From: a virus
Virus record (IMG/VR): IMGVR_UViG_3300032307_000652
Span: 30,877-94,876 of that record
Direction: 5' to 3' (one strand)
DNA length: 64,000 bases
Shown here: in pieces, positions 34,591-45,734 of the stretch
Numbering within the stretch: the stretch's first letter is position 1
Layout: every line of letters begins with the position of its first letter
Notes under the pieces: generated by a model
Seen by the model: only the letters and a program-made list of their open reading frames with translations
Database searches by the model: none
Told to the model about the DNA's origin: nothing
Position numbers and translations under genes: made by a program

Positions 34591-36426
34591 ATGGCACAAC
34601 AAATATCATATACAACAAGGGATTTCCAAGCGATAAGGTTAGAATTAATAAATTACGTTCAAACTTATTATCCTGATTTAATTCAAAATGTTAACGACGC
34701 ATCGATTTTTTCAGTATTCTTAGATTTAAATGCGGCAGTTACCGACAATTTAAATTTTAATATTGACAGAGCGTTACAGGAAACTGTGTTACAGTATGCC
34801 CAAAAAGATATTTCTGTTTATAATATAGCAAGAACATATGGTTTAAAAATACCAGGATTAAGACCTTCTATCGCTCTTTGTGATTTTTCGATTATAGTTC
34901 CTGTTGATGGTGATACTGAAAATTTACAATATTGTGGTGTTTTACGTAGAGGTAGTCAAGTGTTAGGTGCTGGCCAAACATTTGAAACTTTATATGATAT
35001 TGATTTTGCTTCTGAATACAATTCAGAAGGTTTTCCAAACAGGTTAAAAATTCCAAATTTTAATGCTAACGGAACATTAGTAAACTATACTATTTTAAAA
35101 AGAGAACCTGTTGTAAATGGGGTAACAAGAGTATTTAAAAAGGTTATATCACAAACAGATTCAAGACCATTTTTAGAAGTGTTTTTACCTGAACAAAATG
35201 TTTTAGGAGTTACAAGTGTTCTTTTAAAGAATGGAAACAATTTTACAAATATTCCATCAGCTCAAGAATTTTTATCAACTGTTGATAGATGGTACGAAGT
35301 TCAGGCTTTGGCTGAAGACAGAATTTTTATTCCTGACACTACTAAAACATCTGACAATCCTGGTATTAAGGTTGGAAAATATTTACAAACAAATCAAAGA
35401 TTTATTACTGAATATACACCACAGGGCTATCTTAAATTAACTTTTGGTGGGGGTAATCAATCTACGGATGAATTATTAAGACAATACGCTTTAAACGGAA
35501 TTACTTTAGATATATCAAAGTATCAAAATAATTTTTCTTTAGGGTCAACTTTAAAACCAACAACAACATTGTTTATTCAATATCGTGTTGGTGGAGGACT
35601 ACAAAGTAATTTAGGTGTTGGTATTATTAATCAAATTGGAACAATTAATTTTTCAGTTAACGGTCCTAACTCTCAACAGAATTTAAATACTATTAACTCT
35701 CTTCAGGTGAATAATATTACCGCAGCGGTTGGAGGGGCTAACGCACCTACTATTGAAGAAATTAGAAATTTAGTTGGATTTAACTTTGCGTCACAAAACA
35801 GAGCGGTTACCATTAATGACTATGAAGCAATTTTAAGAAAAATGCCATCAATGTTTGGAGCACCTGCAAAAGTTGCGATAACTGAAGAAGATAACAAAAT
35901 TAAAATAAACATTTTATCTTATGATACGGAAGGTAATTTATCGAGTAATGTGTCAAATACATTACAAAGTAATATTGCTAATTACCTATCAAATTACAGA
36001 ATGATAAATGATTATATTTTTGTAAATTCTGCGAATGTGATTGATTTGGCATTTGATGTCTCAGTAGTATTAGATGCTAGTCAAAACCAAGGAACTGTTA
36101 TTACAAATTTAGTTGAAAAAGTTCAAAACTATATGAGCCCATCAACAAGAGAAATGGGTTCAAATGTCTACATATCAGAAATAAGAAGATTAGTTCAGGA
36201 AGAAGTTGGTGTAATAACAGTGACTGACATTAAAGTTTACAATAAAGTAGGTGGACAATATTCATCATCTCAAACTTCACAAAGATACGCGAATAGTGAT
36301 ACTAAACAAATTGAACTTATTGACGATACAATATTTGCGGAACCAACACAAATTTACGATGTAAGATATCCTAATAAAGATATTCGAATTATAGTAAAGA
36401 ACTTAACTACAGTTAACTTTAGCTAA
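34591..36426 (+). CDS. 6: Baseplate wedge protein, gp6 / gpJ-like
   Basis: 611 residues, near T4 gp6 (660). The N-terminus (YTTRDFQAIRLELINYVQTYYPDL, split here as YTTRDFQAIR ... YYPDL) and the following DASIFSVFLDLNAAVTDNLNFNIDRAL helix pair match gp6/baseplate J. The C-terminal part has the AVTINDYEAILRKMPS motif typical of the J family. gp6 forms the ring that holds wedges together and transmits the contraction signal. It is coupled to the gp25-like gene. Confidence 0.85.
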   Translation: MAQQISYTTRDFQAIRLELINYVQTYYPDLIQNVNDASIFSVFLDLNAAVTDNLNFNIDRALQETVLQYAQKDISVYNIARTYGLKIPGLRPSIALCDFSIIVPVDGDTENLQYCGVLRRGSQVLGAGQTFETLYDIDFASEYNSEGFPNRLKIPNFNANGTLVNYTILKREPVVNGVTRVFKKVISQTDSRPFLEVFLPEQNVLGVTSVLLKNGNNFTNIPSAQEFLSTVDRWYEVQALAEDRIFIPDTTKTSDNPGIKVGKYLQTNQRFITEYTPQGYLKLTFGGGNQSTDELLRQYALNGITLDISKYQNNFSLGSTLKPTTTLFIQYRVGGGLQSNLGVGIINQIGTINFSVNGPNSQQNLNTINSLQVNNITAAVGGANAPTIEEIRNLVGFNFASQNRAVTINDYEAILRKMPSMFGAPAKVAITEEDNKIKINILSYDTEGNLSSNVSNTLQSNIANYLSNYRMINDYIFVNSANVIDLAFDVSVVLDASQNQGTVITNLVEKVQNYMSPSTREMGSNVYISEIRRLVQEEVGVITVTDIKVYNKVGGQYSSSQTSQRYANSDTKQIELIDDTIFAEPTQIYDVRYPNKDIRIIVKNLTTVNFS

Positions 36427-36446
36427 CATCCTTTATTTTTATAAAA

Positions 36447-36477
36447 GTGTGTTTAAAATATTTATTTAAAAACACAC
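36447..36477 (+). promoter_or_regulatory. TATTTATT element framed by an 8-bp inverted repeat
   Basis: GTGTGTTT (36447-36454) and AAACACAC (36470-36477) are perfect inverted repeats around TATTTATT (36459-36466). The right arm touches the ATG at 36478. Confidence 0.5.
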
Positions 36478-39400
36478 ATGTCATCAACATACAGAATTAG
36501 AACGGAGTTAGGAGTAAACAAGACCATTCAGGTTAAGTTAGAACAAAATTACGACACTTTAGAGTTATTGTCTTTAACGATTTCGCCTAATAATTTATAT
36601 ACACGAGCTTGTGCGAATTATGGTGTTGTTTGTGGTAGAGTTTTTTGTAATAATGGTTTTGGGTTACCAAACGCTAGATTATCTATTTTTATACCTATTG
36701 ATGAATTAGATATTACAAATCAAGACATTTCAGTTTTATATCCTTATCAAAGTATTAATGACGTTAATGAGGATGGATATCTATATAATTTATTACCTTA
36801 CACACAATCTCATAGTGGACACGTTCCTGTTGGAACTTTTCCTGATAGGATTGATGCTCTTATTAATAAGACAGTAATTGAAGTTTATGATAAGTATTAT
36901 CGATTCACAGTGAGTACAAACGACTCTGGTGACTTTATGATACTTGGAGTACCAACAGGTCAACAGACGTTGTTTATGCAAGTTGACCTTTCCGATATTG
37001 GTGAGTTCTCAATGACACCACAAGACTTAATAAGAATGGGTCTTGCAACTGAATCACAAGTTGATGGAACAAGATTTAAATTTTCCGAAAACTATAATGA
37101 GTTACCTCAAATCATTAGTATTTCAAAAACTATACAAGTATCACCATTTTATGGTGAACCTGAGATTTGTGATTACTCAATACAGCAAGTTGACTTTGAT
37201 TTAACTTCTGAAAAAAATGTGACAATATCACCAACTGCGGTTTTTATTGGTTCTATTTTTTCGGCAAACGAGGGGACTAAAGTTGTTAATACAAATGATA
37301 ACGCTTGTAATGTTAAACGAGGTCTTGGTAGAATGTGTGATTTAATTCCCGGTCCTGGACAAATATTAGCTTTGAGACAAACAATTCGTTTAGATAATTT
37401 AGGTTTACCAATTATTGAACAATTTACATTAGAAAATGATGGTAAAATTATAGACCAAGATGGTACTTGGGTAACTGAAGTACCTATGAATTTAGATTAT
37501 GTATATACTGATGAGGAAGGTAATAGAAGAATAAGTGATAATCCCAATATTGGTATTCCTACAAAATCAAAATATAGATTTAAAGTTAAATGGGACCAAT
37601 CTCCGCAATTATCAGAATCTACTAAAAGAGGATATTTCTTAGTTCCAAATATTAAAGAATATGGTTGGACATACAATCCTCAAAATCCCTTAGATGACCC
37701 AAATTTACAAGATTTTGTTAGTAGTGTTGTCACTGTGGAAATTCCTGCAGGTGTTACTGAATCATTTATATATAATTTGATAAATGAAAATGAGGCGACT
37801 ACGTATGTTTTTAGACTTAATGAAACTATTAATGTCGATAATTTAAAAATAACTTATCCTGATGGAACACCATATACAAGTCAAAATTTTAGTAATAATT
37901 TTATAGGAGGACTTCCAAACTTTAGTTTATCATGGGAATCTCCTGATATAACAACTGTATCAACATTTATTTTTTACAAAATAATTTATAAAAGATTTCA
38001 ATTAGAATCATCATACGCGTTTAGTTTAGATTGGAATGATTATGCTAATGTTGATGACGCTTTGAGTTGTGAAGATACTTTTATGGAATTACATTTCAAT
38101 AAAGTATACACTGTAAGTCAAATTATTGACAGGTACTCAACAGGATTGAGACCGGGTAAAACAGTCCAAATTAAAAATATTCAAGACACAAGTTGTGATG
38201 GAGAAAAAAACAAATTTCCTATAAACGATGTTTTTGTTAATATTACATTTAACTATGTTTTTAACAGTTTAATTTTAGAAATAATAAAATATTTGTTAAT
38301 AGGGTTAGTCCCATTATTACACGTATTAAGTTTTCTTTGGTTAATTTTATCTCGAGTTATTGCTGCAATACTTTTAGTTGTTCAGTTGGTAATTTTTATA
38401 ATTTGTAACATAGTAAGAGGAATACAAGACATTTTTGGAACAGCGTCTTTGGATTGTCCACCACCGTCTGATTTTGGAAGTTTATTAAGAGAAAATCCTT
38501 TGAAAAATATTACACTTCCTCTTCTTTTATATACTGAAGATGGGTGTGAAAGATGTAATTGTAAAGCTGGTGATGTAACTGCGGATACCGATTTAATTGC
38601 GGAGTTCACACAAGTCCAAGAAGAACAAGTATCAATTTTAATGGATACTACAGGATTTCAAACGTATGCGAATAATCCGAATGATTTTACTTATATTCCT
38701 AATCTTATTTCTGGAAACGCTGGACTACCAGGTGTGGAAAAAAGAACTCCTCAATTGTCTGATTCATTTACACTTGTTACCGACCCAGATGCCGTTACAA
38801 GAACGATAGAATTAAATTATTATTCACAATCATTACCTTTTTCTGAAAGGTTAAATATGTTATCATTTCCTGGTAGATACTTTAAAGTGGGTACCGCAAA
38901 TGACCCATTGGGTATTAAAGTATATATTGAACCTGAGCTTAATACTCCGATACAGTCTTTTCCATATTGGGATGCTACGACTCAAACAGTTCAGCAACAA
39001 ATTGTTGTGGGTTCACCTAAATTCCATTGGGATAACGCTTTGATTATTGCGTTAGACCCAGGAATTGATTTAACTGTCGGTGAAATATTATCTTTTCAAA
39101 ATCCGGCACTTTCTAATGACCTTAACTATAAAAGGAATGAAAATTATCCTGCGTCTTTAGGTAAAATTGAGGCACCTCCTATCGAAACACCTGAAAATAC
39201 ACTTGGTAGTATTGGTGCGCAAATAACGGTAAACTGGACAAGAACTTATACATTTCTAAATTTAGGAAATGGATATCAAAATCCAAATGGACCAATTAAT
39301 GGAACCGCGGGTGGTGGTATTGCGGAACAAACTACTTATAATATATCATCAGTTACTGAAAATAATGCGGTTACATCATTTGCTGCGGACATTGAATATT

Positions 39401-42093
39401 TTCAAGTTCTAAAAGTTGGAAACTTGAATGAATTATCTAACGCTTCTATTAATAATATTTTAAATCAAAATCAATATTTTAGATATCAGGAAAATGCGGA
39501 TGGAGGAACAGTTAGTTGTTTTTGGCAAAGAGCTAATTATTACGGAAGTGGATTAGGATTCCCAACATTGGGAAATAACTTAGTGACTCCAAATGGATAT
39601 AAGTATGCTATTTTAATGAGAGGTGTTGATGTTCATTCACCAAGAGTAAAACAAAAAATTTGGTTAGGAAGTTTGATGTATAATCAAATTAGTGAATCAA
39701 ATATACCTGATGGTGTTAGTGAATCCGATGTGTATGTTGAAGGATATTTCAAATTAAATATACCATACCAACCAAACAACCTTGGTACAGAACAACAACA
39801 AGTTCAATGTAGACATAATCAACTTCAAACTAATAGTAGTGTTGATGAATTTGGTAGTACAATATTCTATCCTAGTTATATGTTTGAATACTATTCAACT
39901 ACGTTTATACCTTTTACAAGTGATTTACATTTATATTATTCGTCATATGACGCTAAAAACTTTGGGAATGTAATTCCTGTTGAATATTCTGACTCTTCAG
40001 TTGACGGATATGTTCCTTATCAACAAATACAAACAAGTTTTAACACTGGATTTGAAAGAGTATCAAGTACAAACATTTTTACAGGTTTTTTTAGTAATAC
40101 ACAACAATGTGGTCAAGGAACATCTGCTAGTAATAATAATGATTGTGATGATGATACAGGACAATATTTCCCACAATCTTTAGAAACCTATACTTGGAAT
40201 TTATACAATCAATATCCTAATTCTAACACCCAACTTGATTTTCCTGGAAACTATCGAATAGGACAAGTTGTTGAAGGAGGGTCAGTTTATCAATACTCAC
40301 TATCTTTAGAGTTGTATGATAGCCCTTGTCAGGCAAATGGAGGGTCGTCTAATGGTCTTAAATTGTGGACAACTCCAAAAATGGCTTATTTTTCACCCTC
40401 ATACCGAACCATAACTTCACCTGGTAACACGACAACGTATCCTACTGTTAATTTTAGTAATAGGAAAAAAATTGTTGTTAGGTCAAATAGAATGCCAACC
40501 TCTACAAATGAACAAATTTCAGGTCCTAATAGTTTTCAATTACATCAAAATTCAAAATTTGCGATTTATCGATTATCAGATACTGGAGGGGTACAAGAGT
40601 TAGAAAATGTAACACAATTCCCAACAAATTCAGATAATGAATCGGCAAACGCATTTGTTCCATTTACAAATGTTTTAGAATCGGTAAACAACTGTGAAAA
40701 GGCGGTTATGTTAAGTTGTTATGGGACTGATGAAAATGGTAACCCAATTATCAAACCTGACTGTCCTCAATTGATGGACCCGGATAATCCTTTAAAATAT
40801 TTTAATTATGGAACAGGATGTTACAATTTAGTTTCAAGAAGTTTTTTAAGTTTACCAAGAGATATTACTTTAATTCAGGAATGGTCAAATAGAAATAAAA
40901 TTTCAAATGCCGTATGTCTTGATGTATTCTCACACAGTTTCTCAAACAATTGGATTAACGGAACATTGTTTGCTTACCCATTTGAAAATAAAAGGTTTTT
41001 TGATTCTCAAAATCAACCTTTTAGTGTTTTTTGTAAAAGTTTAATTTATTTACATGAAACATCACAGAATTTCTATTATAGAAGTTCACCTTGGGATGGG
41101 CAAAGATTTTTGGGTAATACATCAGTGGTTTATTATGAAAGACAAGTTGGTAATGAAAGATATTTGGCAAATCCAACAACTATTATGGATTTAGGGCCTA
41201 AAGATACTTTCATACAAGAATTAGTTAATACTGATGAATATGATGGTTATATTGTATCGAAAGTACCCTCAACATCATATAAAGATGTTAGTGAAATATT
41301 CAATTTGTTTGTTCTAAGTCGATTGGTTAATAATAGTTTTATTGAAAATTTATTAATTTCTGCGTTACCTGAAATTGTAATGGCAATGTTCTTTACAAAT
41401 AAAAGGTGGGGAGCGTTTAGTGCTTTACCTGCGTATGTTGATGGTGATTACTCACAAATGTTATCAATTAATTCTGAGTTTGGAATTAGTGAATTTAACG
41501 TGTCAAATTATGCTCAACCACTTGATTCAGGATTTCAATCGGTTTATTTCGGAGGGTCTGGAGCTTATCCTTTATTTGGAATATTCTTAACTGGTAATAC
41601 ACAAGATAGAGATTATATTACACCAAGAAGAACTATATGGAATCCAAATGCGTCTATTAACCAAAACCCTGATTATAACTTTAGTCAAATTCCTGTTAAA
41701 ACTCAAACTGTTCCATTTTATCAATGGAAATTAGATGACCAAAACTATTCTAGTATTGGACAGTATACAATTTTTGGTAATCAAAATAACAATTGGGTTA
41801 CTGATTCACAAGTAACTCCACCTACGTTCTTTTCATTTGGTTATCAAAATATGGATAGACTTAATCCTCAATCAAATTATTTCCAACCGGATGGTAACAA
41901 CTCAAATTATTTCAGAGCGACATTGATTAATTTTTCAAATGGAACGCCAACAATTGCTTTACCTCAAACTTTTAATGGCTCAAGTTTTATAGTTGGGGCA
42001 CCACAACACTTCTATTTTGGTTTGATAAAAGGTGCTAGTGCTATTGATAAGTTTAGAATAAAATATGTTAATACCGAATTAATAATTGAATAA
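36478..42093 (+). CDS. Giant baseplate-region protein with a hydrophobic membrane-like hairpin
   Basis: 1871 residues, no single family recognised. Residues about 45-170 look like an Ig/CarboxypepD-type beta domain (GRVFCNNGFGLPNARLSIF). The middle is beta-rich. Residues about 597-648 are strongly hydrophobic, two helices (YLLIGLVPLLHVLSFLWLIL and VIAAILLVVQLVIFIICNIV) joined by a short SR turn, like a transmembrane hairpin. A cysteine-rich segment follows (about 690-697, CERCNC). The rest is Asn/Tyr/Gly-rich beta structure like other virion proteins. It stands where T4 has gp7, directly after gp6. Its place in the virion is inferred; the membrane segment is seen directly. Confidence 0.7.
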   Translation: MSSTYRIRTELGVNKTIQVKLEQNYDTLELLSLTISPNNLYTRACANYGVVCGRVFCNNGFGLPNARLSIFIPIDELDITNQDISVLYPYQSINDVNEDGYLYNLLPYTQSHSGHVPVGTFPDRIDALINKTVIEVYDKYYRFTVSTNDSGDFMILGVPTGQQTLFMQVDLSDIGEFSMTPQDLIRMGLATESQVDGTRFKFSENYNELPQIISISKTIQVSPFYGEPEICDYSIQQVDFDLTSEKNVTISPTAVFIGSIFSANEGTKVVNTNDNACNVKRGLGRMCDLIPGPGQILALRQTIRLDNLGLPIIEQFTLENDGKIIDQDGTWVTEVPMNLDYVYTDEEGNRRISDNPNIGIPTKSKYRFKVKWDQSPQLSESTKRGYFLVPNIKEYGWTYNPQNPLDDPNLQDFVSSVVTVEIPAGVTESFIYNLINENEATTYVFRLNETINVDNLKITYPDGTPYTSQNFSNNFIGGLPNFSLSWESPDITTVSTFIFYKIIYKRFQLESSYAFSLDWNDYANVDDALSCEDTFMELHFNKVYTVSQIIDRYSTGLRPGKTVQIKNIQDTSCDGEKNKFPINDVFVNITFNYVFNSLILEIIKYLLIGLVPLLHVLSFLWLILSRVIAAILLVVQLVIFIICNIVRGIQDIFGTASLDCPPPSDFGSLLRENPLKNITLPLLLYTEDGCERCNCKAGDVTADTDLIAEFTQVQEEQVSILMDTTGFQTYANNPNDFTYIPNLISGNAGLPGVEKRTPQLSDSFTLVTDPDAVTRTIELNYYSQSLPFSERLNMLSFPGRYFKVGTANDPLGIKVYIEPELNTPIQSFPYWDATTQTVQQQIVVGSPKFHWDNALIIALDPGIDLTVGEILSFQNPALSNDLNYKRNENYPASLGKIEAPPIETPENTLGSIGAQITVNWTRTYTFLNLGNGYQNPNGPINGTAGGGIAEQTTYNISSVTENNAVTSFAADIEYFQVLKVGNLNELSNASINNILNQNQYFRYQENADGGTVSCFWQRANYYGSGLGFPTLGNNLVTPNGYKYAILMRGVDVHSPRVKQKIWLGSLMYNQISESNIPDGVSESDVYVEGYFKLNIPYQPNNLGTEQQQVQCRHNQLQTNSSVDEFGSTIFYPSYMFEYYSTTFIPFTSDLHLYYSSYDAKNFGNVIPVEYSDSSVDGYVPYQQIQTSFNTGFERVSSTNIFTGFFSNTQQCGQGTSASNNNDCDDDTGQYFPQSLETYTWNLYNQYPNSNTQLDFPGNYRIGQVVEGGSVYQYSLSLELYDSPCQANGGSSNGLKLWTTPKMAYFSPSYRTITSPGNTTTYPTVNFSNRKKIVVRSNRMPTSTNEQISGPNSFQLHQNSKFAIYRLSDTGGVQELENVTQFPTNSDNESANAFVPFTNVLESVNNCEKAVMLSCYGTDENGNPIIKPDCPQLMDPDNPLKYFNYGTGCYNLVSRSFLSLPRDITLIQEWSNRNKISNAVCLDVFSHSFSNNWINGTLFAYPFENKRFFDSQNQPFSVFCKSLIYLHETSQNFYYRSSPWDGQRFLGNTSVVYYERQVGNERYLANPTTIMDLGPKDTFIQELVNTDEYDGYIVSKVPSTSYKDVSEIFNLFVLSRLVNNSFIENLLISALPEIVMAMFFTNKRWGAFSALPAYVDGDYSQMLSINSEFGISEFNVSNYAQPLDSGFQSVYFGGSGAYPLFGIFLTGNTQDRDYITPRRTIWNPNASINQNPDYNFSQIPVKTQTVPFYQWKLDDQNYSSIGQYTIFGNQNNNWVTDSQVTPPTFFSFGYQNMDRLNPQSNYFQPDGNNSNYFRATLINFSNGTPTIALPQTFNGSSFIVGAPQHFYFGLIKGASAIDKFRIKYVNTELIIE

Positions 42094-43870
42094 CTCTAAC
42101 GAAATAATAATTGTAAAAGGTTCCGCAAGATATGCGGGAGCTCCTGATGTTGATTCTAAAATATCAGTTGAATTAAACTCAACATTGAAGGAGATGACTG
42201 AATATGACAGAAATCTACTTGTTGATTTAGAAAATTTATTTGATAGAGAAAGACAAGAGTGTGATACTTTTGTTCCGACATGTAAGTTTACATTTATATT
42301 TGAAAATTCATATAGTGGACTTACAGGACCTAAAGCTGGTCCTTACGACCCGATTAACAGAAATCTTTATTATGTTAATCCTTTATATTATCGTCTTTTA
42401 CAAAACGAACAACAAGACCCAAGTAATGAGATTGCTTGGGGAGGATTTCCACAATATCATGAATTTGATTTTATAAGAAATGATTCTAATGTAGTAGGAT
42501 ATACTCAGCCACTTGTAGGTCAAATTCCTCAGTATCATATTTTATTTGACGCTAAAGAACAATCATATTATAATTGGTTTTTCCATTTAAGTTATCCATC
42601 TGAAAAATATTTTAATCAATCGATGGAATATCAGTTTGAGGACGGAGAAGTGTTTACTTGGACGGTTTCCCAAGGAATTCCTTTTGTTATTTCAAATGAA
42701 ACATTTAATGGACAACCTGTTATTGTTTTTAGATGTGCGATGGACCACGGATTAAGTGTTGGGGAAAGCGTTGAACTTTCTTTAAATTGTAATGATGTTA
42801 ATATTTTTGATGTTTATAGATTAGGTGATGGTTACACTAATTCTGAGAAAAATGTTTTCATGATTTTTAATATTGGATTTTTATGTGATATCTTTTTTGA
42901 TGGACAAAAAGGAACATTAAAAAGAGTTACAAATAAAGAAAATCTAACTGAAAGTAAATCGGAATATTATGTTAGAAGACATAAAATTATAACAAATTAC
43001 ACTGACGCAATTTTAACAAAAACCGCTTTTGAAAATAATGCATTTAGAAAAACCACCAAGTTTGAAACAAAATCATTAACACCGAATTTAAATGCTCGAA
43101 CATCGTTAAAAGAAGGGACACAAAGTTATAGTCTATCGTTTAAAAATAATTTTTCAATAAATGGATTAAAAGATAATTTAAATAGACCTTTAACTGAATT
43201 GTATGTTACGGTTGTTAACCGAGGAAGATTTGGATTTTTTAATTCATTAAAAAAAGGGTGGGGTTTTAATCTTGGGCCTGAATTAAATACATGGTGGGGT
43301 AATCCAAATAGTGATACGAATATTACTCAAACAAGTTTTAATAGACCTGGTCCATTTATCACAGATTCATTCGGAAATCCTGTTGGAACATTAATGACAT
43401 TTTATTATAACAACCCATTAGAAGTTGATGATTTAATTGACGGAGATTTATGTGAATGGAATGATATGACACAAGAAGAACAGGTTTTAAGTTTACATTA
43501 TCATAAAATCAGATTTAATCCTAAAGTTTTTGATGTTTCCCCAAATAGTTCTTTGGGGTATTATTATAACACACATTACAAATTTCAACTAAGAACATTT
43601 TCATCATATATAGAAAATGCTGACAGAAATATTATTGTGGATAATTTACCGAGTTATAGTTATTACTCGGCATATAATCAAAAGTTTTTTTGGAGGGATA
43701 TTTACACGTATGGATATATTGATGTTGATGGTGTAGGTGTGGATAATCCATTTTTAAATAATAAACACTATTTGTTTGAAGATTTTATTTTCAGATTGAT
43801 ACCTGAGGGAAGTAATATCAATGAAAATTCAACATTAGTTAATGACCCATTAATAGACGATTGTGAATAA
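42086..43870 (+). CDS. Baseplate / tail structural protein
   Basis: 594 residues, starting at TTG 42086 and overlapping the previous stop by 8 nt, so it is coupled. It is Asn/Tyr/Phe-rich with many predicted beta strands. A short helical segment (TLKEMTEYDRNLLVDLENLF) lies near the start. There are Cys residues near 60-70 (CDTFVPTC). I do not recognise the family. The tight run of overlapping genes from gp6 to the adhesins suggests a part of the baseplate or of the fibre attachment. Confidence 0.6.
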   Translation: MNNSNEIIIVKGSARYAGAPDVDSKISVELNSTLKEMTEYDRNLLVDLENLFDRERQECDTFVPTCKFTFIFENSYSGLTGPKAGPYDPINRNLYYVNPLYYRLLQNEQQDPSNEIAWGGFPQYHEFDFIRNDSNVVGYTQPLVGQIPQYHILFDAKEQSYYNWFFHLSYPSEKYFNQSMEYQFEDGEVFTWTVSQGIPFVISNETFNGQPVIVFRCAMDHGLSVGESVELSLNCNDVNIFDVYRLGDGYTNSEKNVFMIFNIGFLCDIFFDGQKGTLKRVTNKENLTESKSEYYVRRHKIITNYTDAILTKTAFENNAFRKTTKFETKSLTPNLNARTSLKEGTQSYSLSFKNNFSINGLKDNLNRPLTELYVTVVNRGRFGFFNSLKKGWGFNLGPELNTWWGNPNSDTNITQTSFNRPGPFITDSFGNPVGTLMTFYYNNPLEVDDLIDGDLCEWNDMTQEEQVLSLHYHKIRFNPKVFDVSPNSSLGYYYNTHYKFQLRTFSSYIENADRNIIVDNLPSYSYYSAYNQKFFWRDIYTYGYIDVDGVGVDNPFLNNKHYLFEDFIFRLIPEGSNINENSTLVNDPLIDDCE

Positions 43871-44636
43871 GATTAAATTAACAAATAAAAATATTAGTAG
43901 GAATATTAATATTCCAATCAATATGAATTGGGATTTCTTGGATAGAGAGGATACTTTAATTAAGTATGAGGAAGAAGTTCTAAATAAAATCTTGGGGTTT
44001 CCTAATGATTATGAGGTTAGAAGATTTGAAATGTTTCAAAATCCTAACAACGATATAACCTTACCATTAACATATAATTTTAATTTTAAATCATCAACTA
44101 ATAATGATTGGGTTTTAAATTATACTGATTCAGGTCGATTTACTCAAAGAGAACTTTATAATAACGCGAGAACTTATGATAAATCTTTTTTTAAATTAGA
44201 TTTTTACGACACTACAAATCCTCAAACAAAAAAAAATTATCTAACAATAATTTTAAATAAAAGACCAAACAAAACGACATATACTTTTACCGCTCAAACA
44301 ACTCCTGTTGAAATTGATTTACCTTCTTTTACTTTAAATTACAATAAAAATCAGGAAGGATTTTTTATCTATTGGTTTGATGACCCAACGATTTTAAACA
44401 TTAATACTTTGTATATGACGGCAAAGTTTTTTGACGCATCAAACGGACAATTCACTTCTTTCACAACAAAAAAACAAACAACGTCTACAACACCATATCG
44501 ATTAGGAACTGATTTTTTTAATAGAAGAGTTAGTTTTGACTATAATGATAACACATATAAAATAACACTTATGGACCAACCGACAGTACAAGAAAATATT
44601 ATCGAATGGTATGAGTATATAAACCCAACATCATAA
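43863..44636 (+). CDS. Tail / baseplate structural protein
   Basis: 257 residues from GTG 43863, overlapping the previous gene by 8 nt; the next ATG overlaps its stop (TAATG). Beta-rich and aromatic, with a Lys/Asn-rich N-terminus and an NMNWDFLDREDTLIKYEEEVL helix near residue 20-40 (shown split: NMNWDFLD, YEEEVL). No family recognised. Its position between two overlapping structural genes supports a virion role; nothing indicates an enzyme. Confidence 0.55.
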   Translation: MNKIKLTNKNISRNINIPINMNWDFLDREDTLIKYEEEVLNKILGFPNDYEVRRFEMFQNPNNDITLPLTYNFNFKSSTNNDWVLNYTDSGRFTQRELYNNARTYDKSFFKLDFYDTTNPQTKKNYLTIILNKRPNKTTYTFTAQTTPVEIDLPSFTLNYNKNQEGFFIYWFDDPTILNINTLYMTAKFFDASNGQFTSFTTKKQTTSTTPYRLGTDFFNRRVSFDYNDNTYKITLMDQPTVQENIIEWYEYINPTS

Positions 44637-45718
44637 TGGAAATTTTTAAAGTTAAAATATCACCTGAGGTTTTAAAAGACGATATTGTTTATGAAACATA
44701 TAGTGGTTATACATTTGGTGTCTACAGTGGATTAACTAATATCCTTAAAGGAGGACCAAATGGTTCTTCGTTATTAACAGGTCTTACTATACCAATTTTA
44801 TTAAAACAAAAATATCAAGACATTGGATATTATGATGGTTTTGATGGTAAGATAAAACAAGAAAACATCTCGGCGAATTTTTTATTTTATTCTACCGTAG
44901 AAAATCCATATACATTTAAAATACTTAATACTTCAGATAATGAAAATGTTTATTTGTTTAACTCAACTTATCAGGTTGATTGGGGGGACGGAACAACACA
45001 AACAATCACTACATTTTATCCTGAAGAAATTACACATAACTATTCAGGACCTTTACCTGAACCAACAGGGTATACTATAACTTTAACACAAACAAATTTA
45101 TGGGGTGTTATTCAAGTCAAAAAGAATATTGTTGTTCCATATTCACTCCCTGAAAATACCGACCAATTTGGAACTGTTACATTTGCTAACACTAATGGAA
45201 GTTGGAGCGCAACACCATCATCATATAATTTTATTTTCACAGGTGATGCTTACAATCAGTTATCATATCAAGTAAGTTCTTTTTACACAGAGGTTCCATT
45301 TTTCGTAACTGGATATACTACATCAAGATTAAATGATTTATCAACTTACGGACCGAGTCAATTTGTTGTTGGACAAACAGTCCCATTACCTGGACGAGAA
45401 TATGGTATGATTGAATCTATGAGTAACGCTTATACCGCATATACTATAAATGGAACAACCTACCAAGATTATCCTAATGGAACTACAATTTTTGTATTAC
45501 CATCTTCGGGTATGACTTCAGATATGTTCTCAGTTAGTGCCATAACTAAAAATGAAGCGTTAATGAATGTTATCGACCAACCTCAGTTATACAACTCAAT
45601 TTTTGTTGAACGTGGTAAAAATTCAGGGGTTGAAAACTTTTTGAGATTAGGTGAAGTTTCTAATTTAAGTGATTTGTTAAATTATGGATATAACTATTTC
45701 ATTATAAAACAGGGATAA
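44636..45718 (+). CDS. Tail structural protein with a PKD-like domain
   Basis: 360 residues. Residues about 95-170 contain YQVDWGDGTTQTI and then HNYSGP, the W/F-GDG and aromatic strand signature of PKD (Ig-like) domains common in surface proteins of Bacteroidota and in phage fibres. The rest is beta-rich. It is the last of the coupled genes from the gp6-like gene onwards; a 51-nt gap with a TATTTATA element follows. A structural or binding role in the distal tail is likely. Confidence 0.6.
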   Translation: MEIFKVKISPEVLKDDIVYETYSGYTFGVYSGLTNILKGGPNGSSLLTGLTIPILLKQKYQDIGYYDGFDGKIKQENISANFLFYSTVENPYTFKILNTSDNENVYLFNSTYQVDWGDGTTQTITTFYPEEITHNYSGPLPEPTGYTITLTQTNLWGVIQVKKNIVVPYSLPENTDQFGTVTFANTNGSWSATPSSYNFIFTGDAYNQLSYQVSSFYTEVPFFVTGYTTSRLNDLSTYGPSQFVVGQTVPLPGREYGMIESMSNAYTAYTINGTTYQDYPNGTTIFVLPSSGMTSDMFSVSAITKNEALMNVIDQPQLYNSIFVERGKNSGVENFLRLGEVSNLSDLLNYGYNYFIIKQG

Positions 45719-45734
45719 GAAATTTAAATTTAAC

